Shown here one piece after another: positions 17,300 to 25,974 of a DNA stretch of 64,000 nucleotides. A program made the translations under genes and the position numbers. The notes beneath the pieces were generated by a model. That model was given only the letters and a program-made list of their open reading frames with translations, ran no database searches and was not told where the DNA came from. Positions within the stretch are counted from its first letter, which is position 1. Each line of letters starts with the position of its first letter. Where the stretch lies: contig NZ_CP009517.1 in NCBI RefSeq assembly GCF_000970305.1, positions 4,496,447-4,560,446 on the forward strand, given 5' to 3'. This DNA comes from Methanosarcina barkeri 3. GTDB taxonomy: Archaea > Halobacteriota > Methanosarcinia > Methanosarcinales > Methanosarcinaceae.

Positions 17300-17470
17300 A
17301 TGCCAAAAGTAAGCGTTGAAATTCCTCAAGAACTTCTGGATGACCTCAACAAGCATGTAGGAGATAATAAAAAATTTGTCAGTCAATCTGATGCTATCCG
17401 AACCGCTATTCGAAAAATGCTAGATATGATGGACGAGATCGATAGAAGGCATGGGAGACTCGAGAAGTAA
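17300..17470 (+). CDS. 56-residue ribbon-helix-helix (CopG/Arc-like) DNA-binding protein
   Basis: A small gene with protein MPKVSVEIPQELLDDLNKHV followed by a SQSDAIRTAIRKMLDMMDEID helix pair. The beta strand (KVSVEIP) plus two helices is the ribbon-helix-helix fold of CopG/NikR-type repressors and type II antitoxins. AGGTG lies 10 nt before the ATG, and a TATA box at 17264-17278 places the transcription start close to the ATG, so the leader is very short. No toxin gene is adjacent, so it is more likely a stand-alone regulator. Confidence 0.75.
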   Translation: MPKVSVEIPQELLDDLNKHVGDNKKFVSQSDAIRTAIRKMLDMMDEIDRRHGRLEK

Positions 17471-17514
17471 TTAAAAATTTGGAAACGGAAGTTAACTGTG
17501 AAGACCAATTACAA

Positions 17515-17655
17515 AATCAATCATAAATCATAAATCAATCATAAAATCAATCAAAAAATCAATCAAAAAATCAATCATAAAATCAATCAAAAAATCAATC
17601 ATAAAATCAATCAAAAAATCAATCATAAAATCAATCAAAAAATCAATCAAAAAAG
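17515..17655. repeat. AATCAATCA-type tandem repeat
   Basis: About nine units of the type AAAATCAATCA with AA or TA variants, starting about 45 bp after the ribbon-helix-helix gene. The rest of the spacer (17656-17920) is A-rich and then carries the 3' region of the convergent MetE-like gene. I find no gene in it. Confidence 0.85.
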
Positions 17656-17920
17656 CAAGCGGAAAAGTAATCAGAAAAGTGATTAAAAACTAATTAAATT
17701 TGATTAAAAGAATAAAAATAAAAGAAAAAGTAAAAACATTATAAAAGTACCCCTTTATTTCCACTGTGCTTTGATATCTGTCGACTATTTTTTGAGAAAT
17801 CCAGGCTTATTGGATAGCTTCTACTGGAAGGAAAAACGAAGCCTGCTCTCTCAGGCTATGGCCTTTTAGGTCATGAATTTTTAAAATAAATTTCATATAG
17901 AAGCTATAAAAAAATAAGGA

Positions 17921-18955
17921 TCAGAGAGATTCCCTGAAGTCTTTTATACCCTGAGCTACATTGGAAAGCAAGATGAAAGCTATTTTCTGGTTAGGCCAGG
18001 AGCCTAGCCCGCAATCAGGACCTACATACTTTATCAGATTGCCAAAACGCCTGTAGTACACCTTCAGTCTCTTAGTTATAGTAGCTGGGGTCTCAAGCCC
18101 GCTAACAATTTCTGGAAGATATTGTTGATCTTTCCAGACGTTAGTACAGTACTTTTCACTAATGATGCCTGCCAGGGTGTAGATGTCAGTTCTTGCAATC
18201 CCAAGCCTCAGGAAAGAGTCCGTATCCTCCAGAGTTTTCTTGTCTATCAATTCCAGATAAGAGGGCGTGCCTGCGGATTCTACTCCTATGACGTTTATTG
18301 TGGGGACTTGACAGGCAAGGTTATAGTAGAGAGGAGAATGAAGGTGAATCTGTACATCGGCTCCCCACTTGCTGGCAGCTTTTGAAGCGCTGGTAAGAGC
18401 AGAAATAATATCGTTCTCATCAAAAGCAAGCTCAGGGTTCAGCCCTATACTTGGTTCATCAATAGAAACTGTTGCAATTTTGAAATTTTTTGCAGATCGC
18501 ATGGAATTTCTTACAAAGTTATTCACGCTTTTTGCAAAAAGAGAATAGATATCAGTATACCGTGTACCTCCGAATTCCTTCAGATAAAGTTCAGTTGGAC
18601 CCGTTACACAGACCCGAACCTTGAGTGTCTCTCCGACTCTTTCCTTATAGGCTTTTGCAACCTTCTCTATAGCCTCAAGTTCCTCAATCCTGGCGCACTC
18701 AAGTTTTACCTCAAATGGGCTGTCACAGCAATTAGAGTCTCGAATAATCCTCAGGAACTGCTCATTCATATCCTGATACTGAGGATAGGTAGGAATATCA
18801 ACACCTGCATCTACTTTTTGCTGAAAGGCGTCATTGATTACCGTAAAGAGTTTCTCATCTTCGGTTCTCGTTTTAAAGGCATTTTGGACCCATTCCTTAC
18901 TGACTCCTTCAGGAAGGGGATAACTCCCAATATCGTCAAAGATGATTTCTTCCAT
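17921..18955 (-). CDS. MetE-like (vitamin-B12-independent methionine synthase C-terminal family) protein, paralogue A
   Basis: A 344-residue protein of the UroD/MetE-like barrel family, the size of archaeal core MetE proteins. It opens with FDDIGSYPLP and holds VCVTGPTELYL, SIDEPSIG, IHLHSPLYY, VIGVESAGTP and the C-terminal GPDCGLGSWPNQ. In classical MetE the zinc is held by His-x-Cys, Glu and a late Cys. Here the Glu (VES) and late Cys (PDC) are present, but the His-x-Cys is HLHS, with Ser in place of Cys. It is therefore a methyltransferase-like enzyme with a changed metal site. The methyl donor and acceptor are unknown; transfer to a thiol such as homocysteine or coenzyme M is plausible. 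Its paralogue lies 120 bp upstream. Confidence 0.75.
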   Translation of the reverse strand: MEEIIFDDIGSYPLPEGVSKEWVQNAFKTRTEDEKLFTVINDAFQQKVDAGVDIPTYPQYQDMNEQFLRIIRDSNCCDSPFEVKLECARIEELEAIEKVAKAYKERVGETLKVRVCVTGPTELYLKEFGGTRYTDIYSLFAKSVNNFVRNSMRSAKNFKIATVSIDEPSIGLNPELAFDENDIISALTSASKAASKWGADVQIHLHSPLYYNLACQVPTINVIGVESAGTPSYLELIDKKTLEDTDSFLRLGIARTDIYTLAGIISEKYCTNVWKDQQYLPEIVSGLETPATITKRLKVYYRRFGNLIKYVGPDCGLGSWPNQKIAFILLSNVAQGIKDFRESL

Positions 18956-19078
18956 ATCCTCTTAGTAGACCTGTAAGGATTTAGCGTTATTGGAAAGACA
19001 GAAAAAATATAAAAAAAGAGACCTTTTGGAAAAACTTAAGTTTTGTTCGGTTATTCGATCACTTGAGAATTAAAAGGT

Positions 19079-20125
19079 TTATTCTCCCTGTTTTTTCTTC
19101 TCTGCATTAAACTCATTAATGCCTTTTGCTGTGTTTTCTAGAAGTTTGAAGGCAAGTTCCTGATCCGGCCAGAAAGCCAGCCCACAGTCCGGACTTGCAT
19201 ACTTTATCCGGTCTCCAAGGACAGAGTATGCCGTTTCAAGCCTCTTTTTAACTACATCGGAAGTTTCCAGGTCAGTAACGATTTTTTGCATGTACTCCTT
19301 TTCCTTCCAGACATTGACCCCATAATTTTCGTTGATAATACCTATAAGACTGGAAATATCGGTTCTCGAAACTCCGAGCCTGACATAAGTATTTGAATCC
19401 TCGAGCACTTTTTTATCCAGAAGGTTAAGGTAAGAAGGAGTTGCCGCATACTCAAAACCGATGACATTAATTGGGGTCTCGCAGACAAGTTTGTATTTTA
19501 ACGGTGAATGCAGATGAATTTCCACATCAGCTCCCTGTTTCCGGGCGTAGGTAGAAGCGACTGTGAGAGCAGAGATTATATTGGCGTCAGAAAACTGGAT
19601 TCTGTCATTTATCCCGAGACTCGGCTCATCCAGAGCTATGACCTTTATTTTGAAATTTTTCGCAGCTACAAATGCCTGTTTTATAAAATCTTCAATATCC
19701 AATGCAAGGATATGATAAGCGTCCGCATAACCCGTTGCTCCAAAGGCCTGGAGGTAGAGATCTGTCGGACCTCCAACACAAACCCTGACTTCAAGCATTT
19801 TTCCTGTCTCTTCCCTGTACTGTTTTGCAACCTCGTCAATTATCTCCAGCTCAAGGATCTTTGCATTTTCCTCTTTCAGTACATAAGGCTCATAACAGTT
19901 CTTTTCATCTTTAATAATGTCCAGAAATTGTCCTATCATATCCCTGAACTGAGGATAAGTGGGTACATGTATTCCCACATCGATTTTCCTCCGGAAAGCA
20001 TCCCTTACCATAGAAAAAAGTTTCTCGTCTTCATCCCGGTTTTCAGCCGCAGTCTTCACCCATTCCCTTGTAATACCTTCAGGCATGGGAAGGCTGCCTC
20101 CATCAATAAAAGTAATATCTTGCAT
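19079..20125 (-). CDS. MetE-like protein, paralogue B
   Basis: A 348-residue paralogue of the next gene, colinear over its whole length, with the same HLHSP, FEY and PDCGLAFWPDQ motifs and the same Ser substitution. The open frame continues 8 codons upstream (MILSYITG), but MQDITFIDGGSLPMPEG matches the start of paralogue A, so I choose 20125. The two genes point the same way 120 bp apart and are likely one unit. That both keep the altered zinc motif argues it is functional, not decay. Confidence 0.75.
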   Translation of the reverse strand: MQDITFIDGGSLPMPEGITREWVKTAAENRDEDEKLFSMVRDAFRRKIDVGIHVPTYPQFRDMIGQFLDIIKDEKNCYEPYVLKEENAKILELEIIDEVAKQYREETGKMLEVRVCVGGPTDLYLQAFGATGYADAYHILALDIEDFIKQAFVAAKNFKIKVIALDEPSLGINDRIQFSDANIISALTVASTYARKQGADVEIHLHSPLKYKLVCETPINVIGFEYAATPSYLNLLDKKVLEDSNTYVRLGVSRTDISSLIGIINENYGVNVWKEKEYMQKIVTDLETSDVVKKRLETAYSVLGDRIKYASPDCGLAFWPDQELAFKLLENTAKGINEFNAEKKKQGE

Positions 20126-20186
20126 GCCTGTTATGTAAGACAGTATCAAGTATTATATGTATTGGAATTGATTTGAGGGGAAATTC

Positions 20187-20271
20187 AAAGTAAAGAAGTC
20201 AAAGTAAAGAAGTCAAAGTAAAGAAGTCAAAGTAAAGAAGTCAAAGTAAAGAAGTCAAAGTAAAGGAGAAA
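20187..20271. repeat. 14-bp tandem repeat, 6 copies
   Basis: Units AAAGTAAAGAAGTC, between the 5' side of the MetE-like gene and the 3' end of the toxin gene. On the minus strand this gives repeated CTTTACTTTGACTT downstream of the toxin-antitoxin operon. Confidence 0.92.
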
Positions 20272-20279
20272 AGCAGATT

Positions 20280-20534
20280 TTATTTATAGATATCCCGTCG
20301 GTGCCCAATTTTAAGCACGAGTATTTTCAAGCATCTGCCCTGAATCTCCAGGATTACTCTATAGTCACCGACCCTCAAACGATAATTTGGAGACCCGGCT
20401 AATTTTGTTACATAGCGAAACGGATCCTCCTTCAACTCAGAGACCTTATGAAAAATGCGTTTTGCCAGCTGATGATCAAGTTTTCTGAGCTGATTGACCG
20501 CAGGGTCAGACCAGATGATTTGGTAGTGCATCAA
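20280..20534 (-). CDS. RelE/ParE-family toxin
   Basis: An 84-residue protein with the RelE fold: YQIIWSDPAVNQLRKLD, a helical middle, LAGSPNYRLRVGDYRVILEI and VLKIGHRRDIYK. The last segment carries the conserved R-x-G-D-Y-R and G-H-R-x-x-x-Y signatures of ribosome-dependent mRNA interferases. The antitoxin gene lies 24 bp upstream. Confidence 0.9.
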   Translation of the reverse strand: MMHYQIIWSDPAVNQLRKLDHQLAKRIFHKVSELKEDPFRYVTKLAGSPNYRLRVGDYRVILEIQGRCLKILVLKIGHRRDIYK

Positions 20535-20558
20535 AATCTCGCTCTTAGAATCAGCTTC

Positions 20559-20783
20559 TTAGAAACCTATCTCTTTTTTTAAATCTTCATGTGTTATGTA
20601 TCTGCCTTCCTTAACAGCTTTTCGGGCAAGTTCGATTTCTTTTTTCGTTTCCTCATTTAGTTCCTGGACTTCTTCCAGTAACCGCTCAAGTACCTCGTTG
20701 TAAGTTTCCCGCTTATAGATCTTCATTTTTTCAAGAGCTTCTTTAGTGCTCTGTTTCACTTGAATGGTTGTTGTCTCAGCCAT
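20559..20783 (-). CDS. antitoxin of the RelE-type pair
   Basis: A 74-residue protein. The N-terminus TTIQVKQSTKEALEKMKIYKRETYNEVLERLL is the short strand plus helices typical of archaeal RelB-like antitoxins. The acidic C-terminal helix (EGRYITHEDLKKEIGF) would wrap the toxin. It is transcribed before the toxin, as is usual. TATAACAAACTATA (20829-20842), partly palindromic, precedes the gene and may be its autoregulatory site. Confidence 0.85.
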   Translation of the reverse strand: MAETTTIQVKQSTKEALEKMKIYKRETYNEVLERLLEEVQELNEETKKEIELARKAVKEGRYITHEDLKKEIGF

Positions 20784-20907
20784 GTTTTACTCTATACAGA
20801 GAGATTTACTTATAGTTTGTTATAATCAGTTATAACAAACTATAGCGAGAAATTGACATAAATATAAATCGATTAGAGTGGATAAAATACTGAAGATTCT
20901 CAAGTAC

Positions 20908-20960
20908 AGTTAAAGAAATTGGGTTAAAGAAAGTGGGTTAAAGAAAGTGGGTTAAAGAAA
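20908..20960. repeat. 15-bp tandem repeat, ~3.5 copies
   Basis: Units GTTAAAGAAAGTGGG between the DUF6398-like gene end and the antitoxin promoter. Confidence 0.85.
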
Positions 20961-20979
20961 TAGAAAATGAAATCGTGAC

Positions 20980-21444
20980 TCATTTTTCTTCGGTTTCAAG
21001 ATCTTCATCTTCCAATTCAAGTTCTGTCTGCAATTTAGATTCTTTTTTCTCTAAGACTTTCAAAACAGCAGAAACAGGGACAATTAACCCATTGATCATT
21101 ACGAGATTATTAAAAGGATTGTCTTTTTGCACCCTTTCTGTGGAGAACTCCTCATTAAAATATCCCATTTTGAACATATCGCGGATTTTCTTTGCTTTCT
21201 GGGAGACTGTGCTCTGGCTTGCCCCAAAATAATCACAGAGATTAGTAGCACTTACGTAGGGCTCGAAACTTCTATCAAAAAGAAAGTTGATCTGCCCAAG
21301 TGCATAAACCACTGCAGCAGCCCAAATATCTAACCTTCCTGAAAGAAAAGGTACCTGCCTTTTCCGGCTCATTTTATTGATTAGTTTTTGACACAGTATT
21401 TTATAGTCTTCATCAAGGTAGCTATCTGCAAATCCGTCTGTCAT
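20980..21444 (-). CDS. DUF6398-like protein with helix-turn-helix character
   Basis: A 154-residue protein. I recognise the DUF6398 pattern: KILCQKLINKMSRKR, SGRLDIWAAAVVYALGQINFLFD, then ATNLCDYFGASQSTVSQKAKKIRDM. The central part resembles a cyclin-like or TFB-like helical repeat with a helix-turn-helix (CDYFGASQSTVSQKA). The C-terminus is acidic and repetitive (LQTELELEDEDLETEE). It is followed on the same strand by three core-binding-like genes. A DNA-binding or regulatory role is plausible; function is unknown. Confidence 0.6.
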   Translation of the reverse strand: MTDGFADSYLDEDYKILCQKLINKMSRKRQVPFLSGRLDIWAAAVVYALGQINFLFDRSFEPYVSATNLCDYFGASQSTVSQKAKKIRDMFKMGYFNEEFSTERVQKDNPFNNLVMINGLIVPVSAVLKVLEKKESKLQTELELEDEDLETEEK

Positions 21445-21546
21445 CTAGATAAGAGTGTCTTTCTTTTGTTGCACAAGTTCGCGGTCGCTCATAGTTTATC
21501 TTCTAGATAGAGTTATAGATCTTCTAGATATAATTATAGATATACT

Positions 21547-21867
21547 TTACAATTTTTCAAAACCCAAAGAAAATCCAGTTCTCATTGAATTCCGTAGAAA
21601 GCATAGAACAGGCACAGGTCCGATGTGCCTTCCGTCAGAAAAACTCTCAAACCAGTGTTTTCCGGGTTTAATCCCGGTAATAATAAAGAAATTATCCAGA
21701 GTTTCAGAATAATCTTTAACAGGATGAGCCCAACCGTTGAGATATTCTTCAAAATAATAAATCGCTTCTTCATACCACGAAGAGGTTTTAGAACTCAGGC
21801 GGGCTTGCTGTTCAGACAGGAATTCCTCTAAAATTTCACGAATTGATCTACTGACTATTGTTTTCAT
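21547..21867 (-). CDS. short member of the core-binding-like family, internally shortened
   Basis: 106 residues. The N-terminal half (IREILEEFLSEQQARLSSKTSSWYEEAIYYFEEYL) matches the first helices of the gene at 21958-22671. Its end (GIKPGKHWFESFSDGRHIGPVPV) matches the C-terminal domain of that protein (RIEPGKLWVEDYLDPYREIGPVKV). The middle ~100 residues are missing and the C-terminus stops early, so it looks like a deletion derivative, perhaps a pseudogene. Confidence 0.5.
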   Translation of the reverse strand: MKTIVSRSIREILEEFLSEQQARLSSKTSSWYEEAIYYFEEYLNGWAHPVKDYSETLDNFFIITGIKPGKHWFESFSDGRHIGPVPVLCFLRNSMRTGFSLGFEKL

Positions 21868-21957
21868 TTTATCGACCTTACAGCTCTTCTCTTTGAGATT
21901 AAATTTCGTTAGAAAATCCCCGGAAATATTTAATAATTCCAGAAAGTGCTGAGCTTT

Positions 21958-22671
21958 TCAATAAGGACAGCGGGAAGAAACTCCCTCTACATATACTATC
22001 TGCCAGAAGTCCCCGACTTTTACTATTCCGAAGTTAAGGTACCAGCCTACCTTTGCCAGCGAACTCACCTCTTCCGAAACCTTAACAGGCCCAATTTCTC
22101 TGTAAGGATCCAGATAATCCTCTACCCATAACTTTCCGGGTTCGATCCTCCTTATCTCAAAATCTCCCCCTTTCCACTCTGAACTCTCTTCAGCCTGATA
22201 TGCGTCTACATAATCGCAGAGCAAACTGCCAAATTTCTGAACCTGAGAAGCAGTCTTTTTCCCTTTTTTTCTTATATTCCCGACAATCTCAGCAAATTCA
22301 CTATAGTGCTCTGGATCAAGGTAGTCTTTTTCATAAGCCCAGGACAGGAATTTGCGGAAAAAACGCCGCGAAGTTTCAACGAAAGCCGCTCTCCCTCCAA
22401 AATCATTAATCAGATAATCCTCAAGGAAATATTCAATATCTAAAGGCGCAATATACGCAAGGTCAAAAACCTGGCAGTATTCTTTATGCTCGCTTTTCTG
22501 CTTCTCTTTATAGAGCTTCTGATCCTCTTCATAAAGGTCGTCGAAAGCACAAACGTCAAGATATTCCTCAAAAAGAGAGATTAAATTTTCATAGTCCTGA
22601 TAAGTCCTGGGACTCAGCTCTCTTTTTTGCTCTTCTAAAAATTCCAGAAAAGCTTCACCTATCGTCTTCAT
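21958..22671 (-). CDS. protein with tyrosine-recombinase core-binding-like domain and unique C-terminal domain
   Basis: About 237 residues. Residues ~1-135 read like the SAM-like core-binding domain that precedes the catalytic part of XerC/D-type integrases (FLEFLEEQKRELSPRTYQDYENLISLFEEYL and FVETSRRFFRKFLSWAYEKDYLD). No catalytic R..HxxR..Y follows. Instead a beta-rich domain of ~75 residues ends the protein (FEIRRIEPGKLWVED..GPVKV..VGWYLNFGIVKVGDFWQIVYVEG). The frame opens upstream at a TTG (22701), but alignment with its two paralogues puts the start at MKTIGEAF. It may bind DNA without cutting it. Function is unknown. Confidence 0.6.
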   Translation of the reverse strand: MKTIGEAFLEFLEEQKRELSPRTYQDYENLISLFEEYLDVCAFDDLYEEDQKLYKEKQKSEHKEYCQVFDLAYIAPLDIEYFLEDYLINDFGGRAAFVETSRRFFRKFLSWAYEKDYLDPEHYSEFAEIVGNIRKKGKKTASQVQKFGSLLCDYVDAYQAEESSEWKGGDFEIRRIEPGKLWVEDYLDPYREIGPVKVSEEVSSLAKVGWYLNFGIVKVGDFWQIVYVEGVSSRCPY

Positions 22672-22701
22672 GGTAGTTCTAGAAGATGATTGTTCTTCCA
22701 A

Positions 22702-23010
22702 TTTTTCAAGATTTTGCCCTGCTTTTGAGAGTTTCCGGCCTACTCTCCCCTACAGGAGAAAGAACCTCTAAAGGTTTGAGAAATAAACGAAATAAATGGA
22801 ATCAACAGAACTAACGGGATTAACAGAATAAGCAAAAAAAGAAAAGGACTATCTGAAAATAGGCTTCTCAGACCTCTATTCCAGAAAAAGGCTCTTCTAA
22901 TACATATTTCTCTTCAAAACATTTTCTGGTGTCTCATCAATCCTCAAAGATTCAATGAGTCTGAATAATTGCAACTGATTTTATACGACATTTTTATTGA
23001 TCATGTGGCA
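22702..23010. other. 309-bp spacer
   Basis: Spacer between two paralogues. It has a short run of GGAATCAACAGAACTAACGG-like imperfect repeats at 22797-22830. Nothing else is seen. Confidence 0.4.
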
Positions 23011-23421
23011 TCAGTACCTTTTTTTATACTTCCTGAGAACCTCACTGTTTACTTCAAAAGCTTTCTCGTCAATGTAACCTTTTTCCTGAGCCCATTCAAA
23101 GAATTTTTCAAGGATTTTTACAGCTGTCCCCGTGAATTTCTTGCCTCCTCCGACCTCAACTACATAATCGTCGAGAAATTCCTTAATTCCTGACGGAATG
23201 AGATGCTCAGGGCCGAAAATATCGCAGTAACTCTTGTTCTCGTGTTCGTGCCGGGCATTATAAAGTTCCCTGTCTTCTTCAGAAAAAGAATCTTCTGCAC
23301 TGAATTCAAGGAATTCCTCGTAAAGAAGGATCACATCTTCAAGATCCAGGAAAGCATCCGGTTTCAAGCTAGCTTCCTGTTCATTCAAGAACATCCGAAA
23401 AGCTTCATTTATCGTGGTCAT
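23011..23421 (-). CDS. core-binding-like domain protein without C-terminal domain
   Basis: 136 residues (MTTINEAFRMFLNEQEASLK and the segment FTGTAVKILEKFFEWAQEKGYID). Colinear with the first ~135 residues of the gene at 21958-22671, including the acidic loop (FSEEDRELYNARHEHENKSYCDIFG against YEEDQKLYKEKQKSEHKEYCQVFD), but without the beta-rich end. First gene of the patch in transcription order. It ends in a basic tail (LRKYKKRY). Confidence 0.6.
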   Translation of the reverse strand: MTTINEAFRMFLNEQEASLKPDAFLDLEDVILLYEEFLEFSAEDSFSEEDRELYNARHEHENKSYCDIFGPEHLIPSGIKEFLDDYVVEVGGGKKFTGTAVKILEKFFEWAQEKGYIDEKAFEVNSEVLRKYKKRY

Positions 23422-23596
23422 AATATCCTGCAGCAGTAGTTGTAATTATCTTTTTGCTGCAAAAGATTTTATATTTTTCTCATTGGCTTTCTGTACATGA
23501 TTGGAGAAGTGATTTTCAATAGTCAGCTTCTCTAGACGGCATTCAGCAGTATCGAACCTCGTATATTCATAAACAGTAAAAAAAGTAAAATTGAAA

Positions 23597-23815
23597 AGAG
23601 ATAAGAAAAAAAGAGGAAAAAAGGAAAAAAGAGGAAAAGAGAAAAGAGAAAAAAGAGGAAGAAAGGAAAAAAGAGGAAGAAAGGAAAAAAGAGGAAGAAA
23701 GGAAAAAAGAGGAAGAAAGGAAAAAAGAGGAAAAAGGAAAAAGAGGAAAAAGGAAAAAGAGGAAAAAGGAAAAAGAGGAAAAAGGAAAAAGAGGAAAAAG
23801 GAAAAAGAGGAAAAG
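23597..23815. repeat. purine-rich tandem repeat after argS
   Basis: Units of GGAAAAAAGAGGAAGAAA and shorter GGAAAAAGA. On the minus strand it becomes a long pyrimidine run with many TTTTT tracts that begins 2 bp after the argS stop. It is probably the argS termination region. Confidence 0.9.
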
Positions 23816-23816
23816 T

Positions 23817-25526
23817 TTACATGGATTCTGGAGCTGCAATTCCAAGTGTATCAAGCGAGTTTGCAAGCACAATCCTTGCGCAGTTCACAAGAGCCAATCT
23901 TGAAACCCTGGTTTTTTCGTCCTCAGCAGCAATTACAGGGACAAAGCGGTAGAACTGGTTAAAAGCATCAGCGAGTTCACGGGCGTAGATTGCAAGTACA
24001 TGAGGTTTGAGTTCACGAGCTGCAAGGTCGATTATACTGTCAAACAATGCCATTTTCTTGATAAGATCGATTTCGGTATCCTCAACAAGTAGAGAAGGCT
24101 CGATTTTTGCAGAGGGGTCCCAGGCAGCTTCTTCTTTCGCCTTCTCAAGAATACTGCAGGCACGGGCATGGGAGTACTGAATATAGGGAGCACCCTGCTT
24201 CTCAAAGTCCAGAGCTTCTTTCCAGTTGAAAACCGTGGATTTTTCCGGAGAGACTCTTACTATATCGTACCTTACCGCACCAATTCCCACCATTTCAGCA
24301 ACCTGTTTCTTGAACTCGCAAGAAGTCTCTGGACGGCGAGTTTCTACCTGTTCAAGGGCAGCTTCCGTAACCCTGTCAAAGAGATCATCCGCACTTATGA
24401 ACTGCCCACGACGAGTGCTCATTGAACCTTCAGGAAGGGAGACGAACTCGAAGATGACGACCTCAGGTTCCTTGATCCCAATTGCGTTCAGTGTAGCCCT
24501 GAGCTGGCCTGAGATCAACTTGTGGTCAGCTCCGAAAACATCAATTATGCGGTCTACCTGCCCGGCTTTCCATTCATGGTAAGCAAGATCTCTGGTTGTG
24601 TAAAGAGAAGTGCCGTTTGAACGCTGGATAACAAGGGTTTTTTTAAACCCGTAGTCGGAAAGGTCTACTACAAGAGCCCCTTTATCCGTTTTAGTCCTTC
24701 CGGTCGCCTTGATCCGCTCGACAATATCATGTACTGCGCCTGATTTAAGGAAAGTGGATTCATTGACAAATTTATCATGGACAACATTTAAACGAAGCAA
24801 GGTCTCCTTGATTCCGGAAATCGCCAGGGAAACTGCGTTATTGAAACTATCAATCGTCCTGACATCCCCAACTTCTACCTTTTCCATAAGGGCATCGATT
24901 TCCTTTACATACTCCGGATTTTTATCCAGCTCGACGTTGGCTTTGATATACACATCAGCAATGGCAGAATCGGGTTTTTTTGAAAGGTCAAGCTCAAAAC
25001 GTTCGCATGCCCAGGAAACTACTGCAATCTGACGGCCCATATCATTGACATAATACTGTACCTCCACATTGTATCCTGCACGCCTGAGAATACGGGCAAG
25101 GGTATCTCCGATAATGGAATTTCGGATGTGTCCTACATGCAGGGGGCCATTAGGATTTGCTGAGGTGTGCTCAAGTAAAATTTTATCCTTTGGGGCTCCA
25201 CAGCCAAATTTTTCCTCTTTTTCAAGAACTGTAGTAACCGTTCTGTCCAGATAGAGCCTGCTTGCATGGAAGTTAATGTAAGGGCCAGAAGCACTTACTT
25301 CTCCTATATACGAACCATCAGGAATTTCGACTGCGGAAACGATACGAGTTGCAAGTTCTTTCGGGTTTTGCTTGTACAGACCTGCCAGTCTGAAAGCAGC
25401 CCTGCTTGCGAGGTCAGCGTAAGAAGAGGTTTCGAAATAAAGTTCGGAATCTTCAATTTCAAGTCCGGCCTTTTGGATAGCATCTTTTAAGATTGATGTA
25501 GCCTGAGCTTTTAATTCCAGGAACAA
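23817..25526 (-). CDS. argS: arginyl-tRNA synthetase
   Basis: Charges tRNA-Arg. The 569-residue class I synthetase has an N-terminal additional domain (residues 1-110), the HIGH-type motif HVGH in SANPNGPLHVGHIRNS near 130, the YVNDMGRQI segment, the KMSKS-region variant EGSMSTRRGQFIS near 370, and a C-terminal anticodon-binding helical domain with YARELADAFNQFYRF. Length is normal for archaea. Confidence 0.97.
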   Translation of the reverse strand: MFLELKAQATSILKDAIQKAGLEIEDSELYFETSSYADLASRAAFRLAGLYKQNPKELATRIVSAVEIPDGSYIGEVSASGPYINFHASRLYLDRTVTTVLEKEEKFGCGAPKDKILLEHTSANPNGPLHVGHIRNSIIGDTLARILRRAGYNVEVQYYVNDMGRQIAVVSWACERFELDLSKKPDSAIADVYIKANVELDKNPEYVKEIDALMEKVEVGDVRTIDSFNNAVSLAISGIKETLLRLNVVHDKFVNESTFLKSGAVHDIVERIKATGRTKTDKGALVVDLSDYGFKKTLVIQRSNGTSLYTTRDLAYHEWKAGQVDRIIDVFGADHKLISGQLRATLNAIGIKEPEVVIFEFVSLPEGSMSTRRGQFISADDLFDRVTEAALEQVETRRPETSCEFKKQVAEMVGIGAVRYDIVRVSPEKSTVFNWKEALDFEKQGAPYIQYSHARACSILEKAKEEAAWDPSAKIEPSLLVEDTEIDLIKKMALFDSIIDLAARELKPHVLAIYARELADAFNQFYRFVPVIAAEDEKTRVSRLALVNCARIVLANSLDTLGIAAPESM

Positions 25527-25574
25527 GATAAATCACCTATGAAAACTACGAAAACAACGGAATAGCCTTAAGAT

Positions 25575-25850
25575 TACTGAGTTTAACTTATTAGTTCTAA
25601 TTTACTAAGTTTAATTTATAAAGTTCGATTCGCTACTTTTAATTCAATAGGTTTAATTCACTAGTTTTAATTTACTAAGTTTAATTTATAAAGTTTGACT
25701 TACTAGTTTTAATCCTGCAGTTTTAATTCACTAAATCTGATTCACTAAGTTTAATTCTGCAGTTTTAATTCACTAAACTTAATTCACTTAACTTAATTCA
25801 CTAAACTTAATTCACTAAACTTAATTCAACTGTATTAGTTTGTTTTTGAT
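25575..25850. repeat. degenerate TTTAATT(C/T)ACTAA repeat region
   Basis: A long run of imperfect units such as AGTTTAATTTACTAAGTTTAATT and AATTCACTAAACTT, spanning most of the spacer between argS and the release-factor gene. It is too degenerate for exact unit counting. No gene is present in 25527-25974. Confidence 0.75.
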
Positions 25851-25974
25851 TTAGTTATTTTAATTTACCAATTATAATCCAGTGATCTAAGGGCAGTTTA
25901 ATTAAAAAAGTGTTGGATAAAAATTATTGGCTGAAAATTGTTGGGAGAAGTATTTGCTAGGAGTCTGGATGAAA

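Noticed and set aside
20280..23421. Prophage or integrated plasmid
   Set aside because: Despite integrase-like N-terminal domains and a toxin-antitoxin pair there is no catalytic integrase, no phage structural or replication gene, and no flanking tRNA with att repeats.
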